From the NCBI RefSeq assembly GCF_047338595.1, contig NZ_JBLFBO010000004.1:185469-249468 (forward strand): 64,000 nt of DNA, in the 5' to 3' direction. The notes beneath the pieces were generated by a model. The model was not told the DNA's origin. It was given only the letters and a program-made list of their open reading frames with translations, and did not search any database. Each line of letters begins with the position of its first letter. Within the stretch, counting starts at the first letter, position 1. The position numbers and the translations under genes are program-made. Shown here piece after piece: positions 8,141 to 17,629 of this stretch. The stretch comes from Nitrospira_D sp019636945. Lineage in GTDB: Bacteria > Nitrospirota > Nitrospiria > Nitrospirales > Nitrospiraceae.

Positions 8141-9706
8141 TTATGAGAGCTCGAGGTGATAGCGGTCCAAGGTGGTCGCCTTGTGCCTGGACAAATTGGA
8201 CAACGACTTGTTGTAATCAACGATCGCCCGTAACTCGTTGCCCTGCGCAGTCGCGAGGTCACGTTGGAATTCGAGTACAAAGCGTGTCGTGCTGAGTCCT
8301 ACTTTCAGCCGTTCCTGCTCGGCCTGGAGTTGTTTCTCCGCCATGATGCGTGCGGAGCGGGTCGTTTCGATCCGCTTAAAATCCGTCTGAACCCGGCGCA
8401 CCGCTTCACGAATACCGACGATGATCTGCTGGCGCACATTCGCGAGGGCCACCTCCGCGTTTTGCGCCTCAAGCTTGCGCTTGCTATACGTGTTGACGGC
8501 GGCTCGGTTCCCGAGCGGATAGCTGAGTACCAGCCCGGCTCCATAGTTATAGAAGTCGCCGCTGAAATTTCTGGTGAAGGATTCACCGTAGTCCCCGCCC
8601 AGGCCGGCAAGTCCGATCGTGCCTTGAAGTGAAAGGGTTGGGAGCAGCTGGTTACGCGCAAACTGCTTATTGAGTTCACCGGTTTCGACATTTTTCTTGG
8701 CCTGTGTGATTTCAGGCCGTTGTTCGATGGCGGTGTCGATGGCCTCTTGCAGGCTCAGAGGTTCAAGAACGGTGACGGGAGGATCAACCGGCGTGAGGCG
8801 GACATCTTGCCGAAGATCCTCTTCGCCGGGATTCAAGAGCCGCCGTAGTTGATCTTCCTGGTCGCGGATGGCTTTCTCGGCCACTAACACTTGCTCCACT
8901 CGCGAGGCCACTGCGGCCTCGGCTTGCAGAACATCGACGATCGACATAACCCCAGCCTTGGTCTTCGCTCGGTTGGCAGCCAAAAGTTCTTCGGCGGCCT
9001 TCAAGGCGGCTTGGGCGACCTTCAGATTGTCATTCGCAAATACCACCTCCCAGTAGGTTTGTTCCACCGAAGTGATGACGGTCATGACTCGATCTCGAAA
9101 GACATGCTGTTCGACGATCGCATTGTTTTGAGCGACCTTGATAAAGGTCTTGTTGATGGCAATTCCTGCGTTCCTGAGCAGCGGTTGGGTGAACGTGAAC
9201 GCCAGTCCTCCCGTCCAGGCCGGGTTGAATAGAAATCCGCGTGCGACATTTTGATTGACGCTGTTTCTAGCCGGGCTATAGTTGACGTCCAAGTTGCCGC
9301 CTGTGATCAGGTTGGTCTGTGCATCGAGCGTCAGTGAATGGTTCCGTTGATCGAAGGTCGTGATCTGACCAAGTAAGTCTCCAGTTCCTCCGAAGACAGG
9401 ACGATTGAGGGGATTCACGGTTCGGTTGTATTGGCCGTTGATGCTCAGGTTTGGGTCGAACTTCGACTGTTCAATGATGATATCAGCCAGTCGACTTTCG
9501 CGATTCTGTCGGCTGATGCTGATATCGAGATTGTTCTGTAATGCCCGCACTGCAGCATCAGCTAGTGACACAGTTTCACGCCGCTCCGTTGGGAGCGGCT
9601 GAGTCACGTCCCAACACCAAGCCGTGTGTGGCAGGGACATGCATGCCCATCCTGTGACCACCATGATCGTGAGACGATAGATACGAGTCGAGGAAGTACC
9701 ATTCAT
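8141..9706 (-). CDS. TolC-family outer membrane efflux protein
   Basis: A 521-residue outer-membrane channel of the TolC/OEP family. An N-terminal signal peptide (residues ~1-30, ending near TAWCW) is followed by two repeated OEP domains of long helices and beta-strands: the LADAAVRALQNNLDISISRQN start, VNYSPARNSVNQN in the first barrel strand region and LSLQEAIDTAIEQRPEITQAKK at the start of the second half. No inner-membrane pump or adaptor gene lies beside it. AGGAGG precedes several tandem ATGs at 9702-9710; the frame used starts at 9706. Confidence 0.88.
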   Translation of the reverse strand: MNGTSSTRIYRLTIMVVTGWACMSLPHTAWCWDVTQPLPTERRETVSLADAAVRALQNNLDISISRQNRESRLADIIIEQSKFDPNLSINGQYNRTVNPLNRPVFGGTGDLLGQITTFDQRNHSLTLDAQTNLITGGNLDVNYSPARNSVNQNVARGFLFNPAWTGGLAFTFTQPLLRNAGIAINKTFIKVAQNNAIVEQHVFRDRVMTVITSVEQTYWEVVFANDNLKVAQAALKAAEELLAANRAKTKAGVMSIVDVLQAEAAVASRVEQVLVAEKAIRDQEDQLRRLLNPGEEDLRQDVRLTPVDPPVTVLEPLSLQEAIDTAIEQRPEITQAKKNVETGELNKQFARNQLLPTLSLQGTIGLAGLGGDYGESFTRNFSGDFYNYGAGLVLSYPLGNRAAVNTYSKRKLEAQNAEVALANVRQQIIVGIREAVRRVQTDFKRIETTRSARIMAEKQLQAEQERLKVGLSTTRFVLEFQRDLATAQGNELRAIVDYNKSLSNLSRHKATTLDRYHLELS

Positions 9707-9811
9707 TCATGCCTCCTTGATCAACGAGCGATACAAGAGCATACTATAAAGTGTTGTATGGTTCACGTCATGGAAATTCACAGACCCTCTGTCCGACACG
9801 CATCCGTTCGG

Positions 9812-10213
9812 ATGACTCGGATCAATTCATTAGGCGTGTTTCTGTGTTTGCTTACCGCCGCCACCTTCTGCGTCGCTGTGCCAGCGTGGGCCCAGAGTGC
9901 CTCGGGGGTGCGGTCGTTCGCGGGCGGAGTCTCACCCCTGCTGAAGCTTCCGGGGGGAAGTTTGTATATCGACAACCAGGGCACGCAGGGGTTTCTCTAC
10001 GGACCGGGACAACACTTCCAATCGCACAACTTTCGAAACCCGACTACGGGTCAGGCCTGGAGCGGAGCCGTGATGACCTTTGGTCCGCAACTGTCCATTG
10101 GGCTTATACAAGGAGCGAATCAGGCCGGGAGTCCAACCGTTCTGCCTCCTCCACCGCGCCAGACGGATTTGTTGCCGCCGATTGAGTCGGAATTGCTAGA
10201 ACCGTTTCCCTAA
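9812..10213 (+). CDS. Small secreted protein, family not recognised
   Basis: 133 residues from the ATG at 9812, with a clear signal peptide (LGVFLCLLTAATFCVAVPAWAQ) and cleavage after AWA. The mature part is short, Gly/Pro-rich (LPGGSLYIDNQGTQGFLYG, later PTVLPPPPRQ) and has no cysteine. The frame stays open upstream to an ATG at 9758 or 9770; no convincing ribosome binding site separates them. It is divergent from tolC and converges on the M28 peptidase gene. A periplasmic or surface role is inferred only from the signal peptide. Confidence 0.55.
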   Translation: MTRINSLGVFLCLLTAATFCVAVPAWAQSASGVRSFAGGVSPLLKLPGGSLYIDNQGTQGFLYGPGQHFQSHNFRNPTTGQAWSGAVMTFGPQLSIGLIQGANQAGSPTVLPPPPRQTDLLPPIESELLEPFP

Positions 10214-10267
10214 TCGGGCCTTGAGTACGTTCCGCGGTTTCATGCTTGCCGTTGGGCATGCGGCGGC

Positions 10268-11854
10268 TCACTGCGGGAGCGGAGACGTGGTGCTGGACTC
10301 GCCTCCTGTATCCGTTGATACATAGGCCAGGTGCCACGTCAAGGCCAAGACGAACTGAGATGCGGCTTTAAGGATCTTGGGGTCGATCGTGTCGGCGTTG
10401 TCGGTTGGTTGATGGAAGTGTGGATGGACGCCGCTGCTGACGACGGTGATGGTCGGGACTCCGGCTTCTTTGAACGGGACATGGTCGCCACCAGGGAAAA
10501 ATCCATAAAGATCTAGCCTCTCCTTCACGCCGGCAGACTGGCCCGCCTCGAATGCAATATCCTTCTCGATTCCCGTTACCCCGACGGTGAGTCGTGCGTT
10601 TCCGACTCCAGCGTGATCGATATTGATCATGGCCTTGGTGAGGGAGAGCGGCAGGACAGGGCGCGAGGTGTACAGGCGTGAGCCGAGCATGTCGCGTTCT
10701 TCTCCGCTGAACGAGACAAAGAGGATGGTTCGGGAAGGACGCCTCTCGAGTTTGGCGAGCGCCCGTCCCACCTCTACGATGACCGCCGTTCCCGAGGCGT
10801 TGTCGTCGGCACCGGGAAAGAGAATCCCACCGGGACGGCCAAAGTGATCTCGATGGGCTCCGATAATCACTGTTTCCGATCCGGTTCCAGGGATCATTCC
10901 AAGCACATTGATCAGAAGTCCGTCCTCCGTCGTTGTCTTCCACTGAAGCGATACGAACCGATCGGTCTTGATTGCGTGTGATGAGGTGGATTGGTTCAGG
11001 CGCTCTTGAAAAACACGCAAGCGATCAGAACCGGTACCATCCGACTGCTGGAGAAGCTCTTGTGCCAGGGCGGTAGTGATCCAGGCGCCGGGAATCGCTT
11101 GGTCCTGAGGCAGTTGGCTGTAGAAGGCACTGGCACCCCCAGTGACGCCGCGACGGATTTCATAGGGATGGAGAATGGGACCTGTTGCCGTCAGGTAGCC
11201 GATCGCTCCACGTTCTCGTGCATATCGCACTTTGTCGGCGTGGCTTACGGCCTGTGCGTAATATTCAGGCTTGCCCCGCAGAAACAGCACGATGCAATTA
11301 TTTACGTCGACACCGGCATAGTCATCGATGTGTTGAGTTGGATCAACGATGCCATATCCGACGAAGACGACCGGGGCTTGGATCTCTGCGGATGGCGAAT
11401 CAAAAATGGGGAGATAGTCCAAGCCAAGCGTTTTGGTGATCAGATGGTAGGTTGCTCCGACTCGTAAGAGTGGCTCCGGCGTGAGTACTGGAGTCGGAAC
11501 CCGGGTTGCCATCGCTCCGGAGGAAGTACCATCCTTCCCCGTGAAGAAAGGTACGACCAGGGATCCGTTGTGCACTCGTGTGAGCCGCAGGCCTGCTGAA
11601 AGAAATTCTTGCGCCACCCACCGTGCAGACTCGAGGTCCGCGTTGGTGCCGGCTTGTCGTCCGTTGAACTCGGGGCTGCTGAGTGTGCGAATGTCGGCCA
11701 CCATTCGTTCCGGAGAAAGTGACTCTATGGCCGCTTGGAATGCCGTCTCCGGTGCCTGTGCGAGCGGGACCTGGGGTTGTAATAAGAAGGTCACGGCAGC
11801 GCAGATCACTATTGGGGTGAGCAATCGATTCAGAAAGGGTGCAAAGGCATTCAT
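10268..11854 (-). CDS. Secreted M28-family zinc aminopeptidase with PA-type insert
   Basis: About 528 residues from the ATG at 11854, beginning with a signal peptide (PIVICAAVTFLLQPQVPLAQA). A PA-like domain (VVFVGYGIVDPTQH...NNCIVLFLRGKP) comes first, then the M28 catalytic domain. The expected zinc and catalytic residues are all present: AHRDHFG, GADDNASG, SGEERDM, NIDHAG and HPHFHQPTD. M28 enzymes are di-zinc exopeptidases, so this is probably a periplasmic or secreted aminopeptidase that removes N-terminal residues. The open frame extends upstream to 11965, but those residues do not look like a signal peptide. Confidence 0.87.
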   Translation of the reverse strand: MNAFAPFLNRLLTPIVICAAVTFLLQPQVPLAQAPETAFQAAIESLSPERMVADIRTLSSPEFNGRQAGTNADLESARWVAQEFLSAGLRLTRVHNGSLVVPFFTGKDGTSSGAMATRVPTPVLTPEPLLRVGATYHLITKTLGLDYLPIFDSPSAEIQAPVVFVGYGIVDPTQHIDDYAGVDVNNCIVLFLRGKPEYYAQAVSHADKVRYARERGAIGYLTATGPILHPYEIRRGVTGGASAFYSQLPQDQAIPGAWITTALAQELLQQSDGTGSDRLRVFQERLNQSTSSHAIKTDRFVSLQWKTTTEDGLLINVLGMIPGTGSETVIIGAHRDHFGRPGGILFPGADDNASGTAVIVEVGRALAKLERRPSRTILFVSFSGEERDMLGSRLYTSRPVLPLSLTKAMINIDHAGVGNARLTVGVTGIEKDIAFEAGQSAGVKERLDLYGFFPGGDHVPFKEAGVPTITVVSSGVHPHFHQPTDNADTIDPKILKAASQFVLALTWHLAYVSTDTGGESSTTSPLPQ

Positions 11855-12000
11855 GATGGTATCCGGGCCACAGAGAGCAACGGTGGCTGACCGATGGATC
11901 ATAGCATGCAGGGAAGCCGGTTGCAGAGCCGTACCGAGCCCAGGTACTATTCGCTCGGCGAGCAAGACGGACGTCCATGTTGTGAGGATGGAGATTCAGG

Positions 12001-12255
12001 ATGGCAGGGGGCGAGCAAGGAAAAGGATTGTACGATCACTTGTACCGGCGGTTTTTTGAGGAGTGTGATACTCACGAGGGGTATTCTTTCCAGCAGGCTC
12101 CAGCCGGAAGTGCGGCGCCTCCGGTAGTGACGTTTCGGGAGAAACTGCGGTGGTGGACGTGGGATCGGTGGAAGCGTCGACGAACCCTTCTTGCTGAGCG
12201 GGACCGGTTGCAACGTGACATTCTTCAGATCAAGAAATCAGGAAACCTCAAGTAA
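12001..12255 (+). CDS. Small charged protein, unrecognised
   Basis: 84 residues with GGAGATTCAGG before the ATG. The C-terminal half is strongly basic and Trp-rich (FREKLRWWTWDRWKRRR, then a short helix AERDRLQRDILQIKK). No membrane segment or family was recognised. It ends 8 bases before the next gene start, which supports cotranslation with it. It could still be a chance frame. Confidence 0.45.
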   Translation: MAGGEQGKGLYDHLYRRFFEECDTHEGYSFQQAPAGSAAPPVVTFREKLRWWTWDRWKRRRTLLAERDRLQRDILQIKKSGNLK

Positions 12256-12263
12256 GGCAAGCT

Positions 12264-13055
12264 GTGTTGAGGATGATTCGCCTGTCATATATCGGAGGGC
12301 AAACGTTGGCGACGCTGGGCCTCTTGGTAGCGGCAGGAACGGTTGTTATGGCGGGGCCTTCCCTGAGTTACGGTGTTCAACGAGAGACGCAAGAGGAAAA
12401 GGCAGCCAATCTGAAACAACAGGCAAAGGGTGGCCTCTTTCAGCAGTGGGCGTTCGATCAAGAGCCGATCGGAGGGCTGCCTCATGGTTTTGTGCAAGCA
12501 GTGTCCCGTGAGGAGCCGCTTGCCGAGTGGGTGGTGCAACGTCATCCCACGGCTCCCTCTCCACCCAATGTGGTGGTTGCGTCGTCGGGTTGTCGGCAAT
12601 TCTGCTATCAGGTGCTGTTGGCCGAGGGAATGCAGTATGAATATCCGGATGTGAGTGTCCGGTTGCATGCCTCCCCAGGGACTGCTGGATCGGGTGGAGT
12701 GGTGATCGGGGCACGTGATGCAAACCATTTCTATGGTGCGACCGTGGACCTTGCCACGCAACAAGTTAGATTCGTTCGCCTTTCCGGCGGGGTCGCAACG
12801 ATTCTCGGGCAAGCGACTATCACTCTGAAACCGGTTGACTGGCATACCCTCAGAGTGCAGCGCAATACGATCATCAGTAAAGACTTCATCGAGGTGTTTG
12901 TGGATGGCACGCTCGTGCTCTCCGTTGAGGATCAGACGTTGGGATTGGGGCAGGTCGGTTTTGTTGTGTCAGATAAGTCGACGATGCTTTTTGATAGTCT
13001 CCACGCGATTCCACTTTTTTCGCATCGACCGCTTTCTCCGCCGCCGGCCTACTAA
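12264..13055 (+). CDS. Secreted protein with concanavalin-like (LamG/DUF1080-type) fold
   Basis: 263 residues, starting with GTG at 12264 (or ATG at 12273, preceded by TTGAGG). An N-terminal hydrophobic segment (TLATLGLLVAAGTVVMAG) looks like a signal peptide. The C-terminal ~170 residues show the jelly-roll pattern of LamG/DUF1080 proteins: GGVVIGARDANHFYGATVD, VDWHTLRVQRN and FIEVFVDGTLVLSVED, then LGQVGFVVSDKSTMLFD. Such domains bind glycans or act as hydrolase accessory modules; no active-site residues could be assigned. The family assignment is by pattern only. Confidence 0.65.
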   Translation: MLRMIRLSYIGGQTLATLGLLVAAGTVVMAGPSLSYGVQRETQEEKAANLKQQAKGGLFQQWAFDQEPIGGLPHGFVQAVSREEPLAEWVVQRHPTAPSPPNVVVASSGCRQFCYQVLLAEGMQYEYPDVSVRLHASPGTAGSGGVVIGARDANHFYGATVDLATQQVRFVRLSGGVATILGQATITLKPVDWHTLRVQRNTIISKDFIEVFVDGTLVLSVEDQTLGLGQVGFVVSDKSTMLFDSLHAIPLFSHRPLSPPPAY

Positions 13056-13320
13056 TGCGAGCCTACTGGCAACCTGAGTGTGTCTTCAAACTTGCCTTTG
13101 TCTTTACATCTGAGGTACGATTGTAGCGTCGGCTTGTGAAAGGCCTGCGCAAGTTCGGCGAAAAATGTAATGAGGCCTGGATAGATGTTGTGTTGGGCCA
13201 GCCCGGGAATCTGATCGGAAGCCAGAGCTAAGCCGCCGTGGTGTTGACGTCTTCGGCCCATTCCTTCCTCGTTGCTTTCTCGAGTCCAAGACAACATCGC
13301 TGTGTCAAAGGAGGAGCCAG

Positions 13321-13620
13321 ATGGGTGCGAAGATTTATGTCGGTGGATTGCCGTATTCAACGACCGAGCAGCAGCTGAGTGACTTGTTTGCGGCGCATGG
13401 ATCCGTGGCCTCGGCCCGGATCATCACGGACAAGTTTACCGGGCAATCTCGTGGGTTTGGATTTGTGGAAATGTCGTCCGATGCTGAAGCGCAGGCGGCG
13501 GTTGCAGCGTTGAACGGGACGCAACTTGGTGGACGTACCTTGACGGTCAATGAAGCGCGTCCTCAGGAGCCGCGTTCCGGTGGCGGCGGCCGCGGCGGAT
13601 TTGGGGGCGGTCGCGGTTAA
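13321..13620 (+). CDS. RNA-recognition-motif (RRM) protein with glycine-rich tail
   Basis: A 99-residue bacterial RNA-binding protein. A single RRM covers residues ~3-80 with RNP2 (IYVGGL) and RNP1 (RGFGFVEM), both with the aromatic residues that stack on RNA bases. The tail is SGGGGRGGFGGGRG, like eukaryotic and cyanobacterial glycine-rich cold-shock Rbp proteins. AAAGGAGGAGCCAG gives a very strong ribosome binding site. An intrinsic terminator follows at 13647, so the gene is monocistronic. Such proteins are typically cold- or stress-responsive RNA chaperones. Confidence 0.93.
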   Translation: MGAKIYVGGLPYSTTEQQLSDLFAAHGSVASARIITDKFTGQSRGFGFVEMSSDAEAQAAVAALNGTQLGGRTLTVNEARPQEPRSGGGGRGGFGGGRG

Positions 13621-13646
13621 AGCGAGATCTGTTTTGTTGTCGATGA

Positions 13647-13677
13647 GGGGCTGCCGGAGGTTCCGGCGGCCCTTTTT
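13647..13677 (+). terminator. Intrinsic terminator after the RRM gene
   Basis: A GC-rich stem (GGGCTGCCGGA pairing with TCCGGCGGCCC, one wobble pair) followed directly by five T residues, 27 bases after the stop codon of the RRM gene. Confidence 0.85.
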
Positions 13678-13750
13678 ACTTTTGAGGGCTGTGGTGGGAG
13701 GATGTTGATGCTGATTGGCCCTTTGTTCCGTCGCATCACGGGAGGTTGTC

Positions 13751-15748
13751 GTGCCACCCTTTAAGCTCGATGCCCCTTTCAAGCCCTGTGGGGATCAGCC
13801 TGCCGCCATCGACCGACTGACGACCGGAATCCAATCTGGCACCAAGCATCAGGTCCTGCTGGGAGTCACTGGATCAGGCAAGACCTTTACGATGGCCAAT
13901 CTTGTCGAACGTGTCCAGAAGCCGACGTTGGTACTCGTGCACAACAAAACTCTGGCCGGACAACTCTACCAGGAATTCAAACAGTTTTTCCCCCATAACG
14001 CCGTCGAGTATTTCGTGAGCTACTACGATTACTATCAGCCGGAAGCCTATATCCCGCAGAGCGATACGTACATCGCCAAGGATTCTTCCATCAATGATGC
14101 CATCGATCAGATGCGTCACTCCGCTACGACCGAGCTGTTACAACGAAATGATGTCCTGATTGTGTCCTCCGTCTCCTGTATCTATGGGCTGGGGTCGCCG
14201 GAGGTCTACCATGACATGCTGATTTATCTGGAGGTCGGCCTCGAAACGAGGCGAGACAAGCTTTTGTCGAAGTTGGTTGAAATTCAATATGAACGCAATG
14301 ATGTGGATTTTCATCGCGGAACCTTTCGAGCACGTGGTGATGTGATCGAAATTTTCCCTGCCTCGTCGGAAGCGAAATCCGTGCGCATCGAACTCTTCGG
14401 AGATACGGTGGACGCCATTCATCAAATCGACCCGCTCACGGGGAAGTCCTTGGGAAAGCTGCCCAAGGTTGCGATCTACCCGAATACCCACTATCTCATT
14501 GCGCCGGATCGCTATGAGCGGGCTATTACGGGCATTGAGGAGGAGCTCGACGAGCGCGTCGCCTATTTCAGACAATCCGGACGGCTGTTGGAGGCGCAAC
14601 GGATTGAGCAGCGCACGAAGTTTGACCTCGAGATGATCCGAGCCATGGGCTATTGCCACGGGATTGAAAATTACTCTCGGCATCTCAGCGGAAGAAACCC
14701 GGGCCAGGCGCCTCCCACGTTGTTGGATTACTTTCCAAAGGATTTTTTGCTCATCGTCGATGAGTCTCACGCGACCATTCCTCAAGTCGGCGGCATGTAT
14801 GAAGGGGATTTTTCACGAAAGCGGACGCTTGTGGAGTATGGATTCCGACTTCCGTCGGCGGTTGATAATCGACCGTTAAAATTTGTGGAATTCGAACAGT
14901 GCCTGAATCAGGTGGTGTATGTGTCGGCCACACCCGGCACCTACGAACTCAAACATGCAGGTCATGAGGTTGTGGAGCAGATCGTCCGTCCAACAGGATT
15001 GATGGATCCGCAGATCGAAGTCGTGCCGGCCAAAGGGCAAGTTGACCACCTTCTTGGGCAGGTTCGTGTGGAGGTGGCCAAGCGGGGACGAGTGCTTGTG
15101 ACGACTCTGACGAAGCGGATGGCTGAGGATTTGACGGAGTATTATCACGACTTGGGAATTAAGGTTCGCTATCTCCATTCCGATATCAAAACGCTTGAGC
15201 GGGCTGAGATCATCCGTGATCTCCGATGCGGAACGTTTGACGTGTTGGTCGGAATCAATTTACTGCGGGAGGGGCTGGATCTTCCCGAGGTGAGCCTCGT
15301 CGCGATTCTGGACGCGGATAAGGAAGGCTACCTGCGTTCTTACCGCGCGTTGATCCAAACGGCCGGTCGGGCAGCACGCAATCTCGAAGGACGAGTGATT
15401 TTTTACGGAGATGGTGTGACGGATTCGATGAAACAGGCCATTGACGAGACGAATCGTCGTCGTGGGATTCAGGCCGAGTACAACCGTGTCCATGGCATTA
15501 CGCCGGTCGGTATTACGAAAGGGATCCCGTCTCTTGAGTACGCGGTGGCGGACCTTGATTACGTTCAACTGCCGCTTGCGGCGGAGCCCGATGCCGAGTA
15601 TGGGAGTGCAGAGTCAACCGATCGACTTATTCAGCGACTGGAGGTCGAGATGAAAGCGGCTGCGAAGGAGCTGGCCTTCGAACGAGCAGCGGAGCTGCGG
15701 AATCGGATCAAGACGTTGCGACTTCGGACATTACAGGCAACAGATTAG
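13751..15748 (+). CDS. uvrB: UvrABC excinuclease subunit B
   Basis: 665 residues, the normal UvrB size. This is the DNA-loading helicase-like subunit that verifies damage after UvrA. Walker A GVTGSGKT lies near residue 38, the damage-wedging beta-hairpin is seen as YYDYYQPEAYIP, the DESH box near residue 336, and the helicase motif QTAGRAARN at the far end of the motor. The C-terminal UVR (UvrC-binding) domain is FERAAELRNRIKTL. I chose GTG at 13751 because GGGAGG precedes it; the open frame extends to 13715. It ends overlapping the convergent DUF4321 gene by 4 bases. Confidence 0.95.
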   Translation: MPPFKLDAPFKPCGDQPAAIDRLTTGIQSGTKHQVLLGVTGSGKTFTMANLVERVQKPTLVLVHNKTLAGQLYQEFKQFFPHNAVEYFVSYYDYYQPEAYIPQSDTYIAKDSSINDAIDQMRHSATTELLQRNDVLIVSSVSCIYGLGSPEVYHDMLIYLEVGLETRRDKLLSKLVEIQYERNDVDFHRGTFRARGDVIEIFPASSEAKSVRIELFGDTVDAIHQIDPLTGKSLGKLPKVAIYPNTHYLIAPDRYERAITGIEEELDERVAYFRQSGRLLEAQRIEQRTKFDLEMIRAMGYCHGIENYSRHLSGRNPGQAPPTLLDYFPKDFLLIVDESHATIPQVGGMYEGDFSRKRTLVEYGFRLPSAVDNRPLKFVEFEQCLNQVVYVSATPGTYELKHAGHEVVEQIVRPTGLMDPQIEVVPAKGQVDHLLGQVRVEVAKRGRVLVTTLTKRMAEDLTEYYHDLGIKVRYLHSDIKTLERAEIIRDLRCGTFDVLVGINLLREGLDLPEVSLVAILDADKEGYLRSYRALIQTAGRAARNLEGRVIFYGDGVTDSMKQAIDETNRRRGIQAEYNRVHGITPVGITKGIPSLEYAVADLDYVQLPLAAEPDAEYGSAESTDRLIQRLEVEMKAAAKELAFERAAELRNRIKTLRLRTLQATD

Positions 15749-16005
15749 ACGTGCTTATAGAGATAGATCCCGACGAACATGCCGAGAATGCTCAAGATGT
15801 TAATCTTGAGGCTGAACCCTAAGACGAGTTTGATTAACACCAGATCTACGGTCAGGGGTGGATTAATGCCGGGCATAAAATGCGTTGAGAAAATACTTTG
15901 GATGGTGCCCTGAGGCGCCATCACGTGGAGAATTTCGCCGAGGATGCCACCCAGTAGACCTCCGATGAGGACAAACACGATCAAGACCCAGGGCGATTTT
16001 CGCAC
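15745..16005 (-). CDS. DUF4321 small membrane protein
   Basis: 86 residues with three membrane segments (WVLIVFVLIGGLLGGILGEIL, VDLVLIKLVLGFSLKI, ILSILGMFVGIYLY). It matches the DUF4321 pattern, with the GGLLGGILGEIL glycine zipper followed by PQGTIQSIFSTHFMPG. Function unknown. Its stop overlaps the stop of uvrB on the opposite strand. GAGGAGAAG lies just upstream of the start at 16005. Confidence 0.75.
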   Translation of the reverse strand: MRKSPWVLIVFVLIGGLLGGILGEILHVMAPQGTIQSIFSTHFMPGINPPLTVDLVLIKLVLGFSLKINILSILGMFVGIYLYKHV

Positions 16006-16123
16006 GTGGCTTCTCCTCGTTGACGGCTTCTCTATAGGCGAGTTGTGAGGTCGAGCTCTCTCACAGAGGCACCATATCTGAAGGGTTTCGGCATGTCAAT
16101 AAAACTACTGACTTCTGGTGACC

Positions 16124-16150
16124 TTGACTTGCTTTCTGTGGTCCTATACA
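16124..16150 (+). promoter_or_regulatory. Candidate sigma-70-type promoter of ffh operon
   Basis: TTGACT at 16124-16129 and TATACA at 16145-16150, with a 15-base spacer, which is short. It lies in the only sizeable gap upstream of ffh and would drive the ffh-rpsP-rimM-trmD-rplS series. Confidence 0.4.
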
Positions 16151-16241
16151 CTTTCCGGTGCTCTTTCTCTAGGATTTTCGAGGTGATCGGAGGTCTGGTG
16201 CAAGGCCTCGGTGGTCTCTTTCTGTGCGGCGGTACAGTGTC

Positions 16242-17588
16242 ATGCTTGATGCATTGAGTGAGAAGTTTGAAAAAGTTCTGAAAAAGCTCCGTGGGCAGGG
16301 TGTGCTTACCGAGCAGAATATTACTGAAGCGCTCAAGGAGGTGCGGTTTGCTCTCCTGGAAGCGGACGTCAATTTCAAGATTGTCAAAGAATTTATCGAT
16401 CGTGTGCGCGAAAAGGCGATTGGCCAGGAAGTCCTGCAGAGTCTGACTCCTGGGCATCAAGTAGTCAAGGTCGTCTGGGATGAGCTCCGGGCGATGATGG
16501 GGCAAGATCGAGTTGGTCTCGGTCTCAATTCCCAACCGCCGACCATCGTCATGATGGTTGGCTTGCAGGGTGCGGGAAAGACGACAGCCAGCGGAAAGCT
16601 TGCTCGTCTTTTTAAGAATCAAGGTAAGCGCGTGCTGCTGGTGGCGGCCGACCCACGTCGCCCTGCTGCGGGAGAGCAGTTGAGTGCATTGGGAAGAGAC
16701 CTTGGGGTCGAAGTGCATCGTGCCGATCAGACTCAAGCTTCACAAGCCGATGTGGTGCGGATCTGCGGTGCCGGTGTGGATCGGGGACGGGAACAGGGCT
16801 TTGATCTGGTCATTCTGGATACCGGCGGGCGTTTGCATATTGATGACGAATTGATGGGGGAATTAACGGCGGTGAAGGCTGCCGTGGCCCCTCATGAGGT
16901 GCTGCTGGTCGCCGATGCGATGACCGGCCAGGACGCGGTCACTATGGCCGGACAGTTTGATCAACGGGTCGGTCTCACGGGCATTATCCTGACCAAGGTC
17001 GAAGGGGATGCGCGTGGAGGGGCAGTCTTGTCGATTCGGGCTGCCACGGGAAAGCCGATCAAGTTTTTGGGGGTTGGGGAAAAACTCGATGCGCTTGAGC
17101 CGTTCCATCCGGACCGGATGGCCTCCCGTATTCTGGGGATGGGGGATGTGCTGTCCCTGATTGAAAAAGCACAGGAAAGCATCACACGGGAACAGGCGGA
17201 GGAAGCGCAGAAACGGCTCACCAGCAACACCTTTACGCTGGAAGATTTTCGGGCCCAGTTGGGACAGATGAATCGCATGGGTTCCTTTGAGCAGATCTTG
17301 GGCATGCTTCCTGGGGGACAAAAGCTCAAGCAGGCTATGGAGGGGAATAAGCCCGAGCGAGAGATCAGCCGGGTGGTCGCTGTGATCGATTCAATGACCG
17401 CGAAAGAGCGCCGCGATCATACGATTATTAACGGAAGCCGGAAAAAAAGGATTGCGCGGGGAAGCGGTACGACAGTGCAGGATGTGAATCGGCTGATCAA
17501 GCAATTCCTGTCTGCAAAGAAGTTGGCAAAGGCAATGACCGGTGCGGGAGGGCGTCGGCAACTCGCTCAGCTCTTGCGTGCCCGGTAA
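16242..17588 (+). CDS. ffh: Signal recognition particle protein Ffh (SRP54)
   Basis: 448 residues from the ATG at 16242 (MLDALSEKFEKVLKKL matches family N-termini; the frame stays open back to 16224). Ffh binds 4.5S RNA and signal peptides and delivers nascent membrane proteins to FtsY. The NG GTPase domain shows GLQGAGKTT near residue 108, DTGGRLHID, and TKVEGDARGGAVLS. The M domain contains the methionine-rich MNRMGSFEQILGMLPGG stretch and the RNA-binding SRKKRIARGSGTTVQDVNRL motif. It leads an information-processing operon. Confidence 0.96.
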   Translation: MLDALSEKFEKVLKKLRGQGVLTEQNITEALKEVRFALLEADVNFKIVKEFIDRVREKAIGQEVLQSLTPGHQVVKVVWDELRAMMGQDRVGLGLNSQPPTIVMMVGLQGAGKTTASGKLARLFKNQGKRVLLVAADPRRPAAGEQLSALGRDLGVEVHRADQTQASQADVVRICGAGVDRGREQGFDLVILDTGGRLHIDDELMGELTAVKAAVAPHEVLLVADAMTGQDAVTMAGQFDQRVGLTGIILTKVEGDARGGAVLSIRAATGKPIKFLGVGEKLDALEPFHPDRMASRILGMGDVLSLIEKAQESITREQAEEAQKRLTSNTFTLEDFRAQLGQMNRMGSFEQILGMLPGGQKLKQAMEGNKPEREISRVVAVIDSMTAKERRDHTIINGSRKKRIARGSGTTVQDVNRLIKQFLSAKKLAKAMTGAGGRRQLAQLLRAR

Positions 17589-17629
17589 TCGATTCAGAAG
17601 ATTCGAACCAGTGTAAAGGAGGAATCGTT

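Noticed and set aside
11481..12059. 192-residue plus-strand frame opposite the M28 peptidase
   Set aside because: It is a shadow of the peptidase gene on the other strand; low-complexity composition, and the real gene has all catalytic motifs.
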